Position numbers and translations under genes: made by a program. From Mangifera indica (taxonomy: Eukaryota > Streptophyta > Magnoliopsida > Sapindales > Anacardiaceae), in the NCBI RefSeq assembly GCF_011075055.1, contig NC_058153.1:806001-870000 (forward strand): 64,000 nucleotides of DNA, in the 5' to 3' direction. Of this stretch, positions 63,048-64,000 are shown piece by piece. Positions within the stretch are counted from its first letter, which is position 1. Each line of letters starts with the position of its first letter. The notes under the pieces were generated by a model. It was not told the origin of the DNA. It made no database searches and saw nothing but the letters and a program-made list of their open reading frames with translations.

Positions 63048-64000
63048 TGTAGTGGACGCTAGCGTAGGAGAATTCTGCTGAGTTTTTTTTAATTTTTTTC
63101 AAAGGTTAATTTAGTTGCTTAATATTTCTAATATTTCCTAACTCAATTTGAATTTTGGTAGTCTCTTTGTCAATTAATGCTATCTTGTTTTCCCATATAA
63201 AAAGGTAAGTTTGAATTCAATCCGGGCTAATTATATTTGAAATAAATGAATCGAATTCAAAATAAAAATAATACGAATTTGAGTGTCAATTTATGAATAA
63301 ATTTAAACCGAACTCAAATTTTATTTTATTTAGGCTTGACCTGCATTGACTTTATATAGATCGCTTCATCCTTCCAATAAATCCATGCAGATCAAAGCAC
63401 CAGCACGTGAAGATTTGGATGAATGTTTATTGAAGATGGACAATATATAATGTTATTGCGTGTGGGTGAAGATTGTTATGAGATACAGGATAATAATGGT
63501 ATTATTTCGAGAAAATTTAATTTAATTTTATACTTGACCGTGGATAGCCGGATTCAACGTAAAATTGGGATGGATTTAATTTGAATCAAGCTTAAAACCA
63601 ATATGATTCAAATTAATATATAATATTATACTTTTTATAATAGATTAAATATATGTAATAATGTAATATGTATTTAATTTTAAATATTTAATTAAATATT
63701 AAATGATGTATTATTATTTAATTAAATAATTTTAAATTAATAATTTAATTATATAATAAAATATTGTTTAAATACCCAATGGCAACTTCTGCTGACAATC
63801 ACTTCAACTTCTCTACTAGCTTCTTTCTTTATTATTTCTATCCATCTTTCTCTCTTCCCATAACATGCTTCAATCTACCTATTTCATTTATTTTATGAAT
63901 TCAAATCATACGAATAAGGGTAAATATTAGTGCACTAACAAAGATTATTACTTTGTAACTGGACACTAAATGATTAAGTGTTATATTATTTTTAATTTAA
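63048..64000. other. GATA 3' flank and AT-rich intergenic DNA
   Basis: 3' UTR for the first few hundred bases, then AT-rich sequence with a weak resemblance to the palindromic MITE family near 63610-63775. No gene seen. Confidence 0.5.

Overview
The window is nuclear DNA of a flowering plant, most likely a woody rosid-type eudicot. It is AT-rich, has many small GT-AG introns, and carries chloroplast- and mitochondrion-targeted proteins, Aux/IAA, GATA and LRR-receptor genes, and abundant small non-autonomous DNA transposons. Nothing in it is prokaryotic or viral. The species cannot be named from the sequence alone. All exon structures below were worked out by hand from splice signals, reading-frame continuity and family knowledge.

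Region 1 (1-18.46 kb) is a two-gene direct tandem duplication with a unit of about 9.26 kb. Each copy carries, on the minus strand, a 586-residue YbeY plus HAD-hydrolase fusion gene and a complete 1022-residue HSL3-type LRR receptor kinase. The copies are almost base-identical over the YbeY-HAD gene, introns included. They then diverge abruptly by 1-2 % over the receptor gene, where amino-acid-changing differences far outnumber silent ones. A perfect 42-bp inverted repeat sits exactly at the junction.

Region 2 (18.5-30 kb) holds transposon remnants, a TIM17 gene and an Aux/IAA gene of the IAA18/26/28 clade. The Aux/IAA gene has a frameshift at the start of domain III. Region 3 (30-46.7 kb) has an organellar tryptophanyl-tRNA synthetase (OVA4 type), a SAWADEE homeodomain gene (SHH1 type) sharing an upstream region with it head to head, and a MUT9-like kinase gene (MLK3/PPK4 type). 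Region 4 (46.7-64 kb) is mostly intergenic and MITE-rich. It also has a DUF1677 gene, an SKM1-type LRR receptor gene whose ectodomain is open but whose kinase half is ruined, and a GATA9/12-type zinc-finger gene.

Gene content recalls two Arabidopsis segments: At2g25760-At2g25870 (MLK3, DUF1677, SKM1, OVA4, YbeY-HAD) and At5g25830-At5g25930 (GATA12, IAA28, HSL3). The window may therefore preserve an unfractionated ancestral order; this rests on recalled locus numbers. No operon-like pathway links the genes. The most interesting features are evolutionary: the mosaic tandem duplication with diversifying receptors, the conversion of an RLK to an RLP-like gene by kinase loss, the broken Aux/IAA, and intronic hAT MITEs with perfect target-site duplications.
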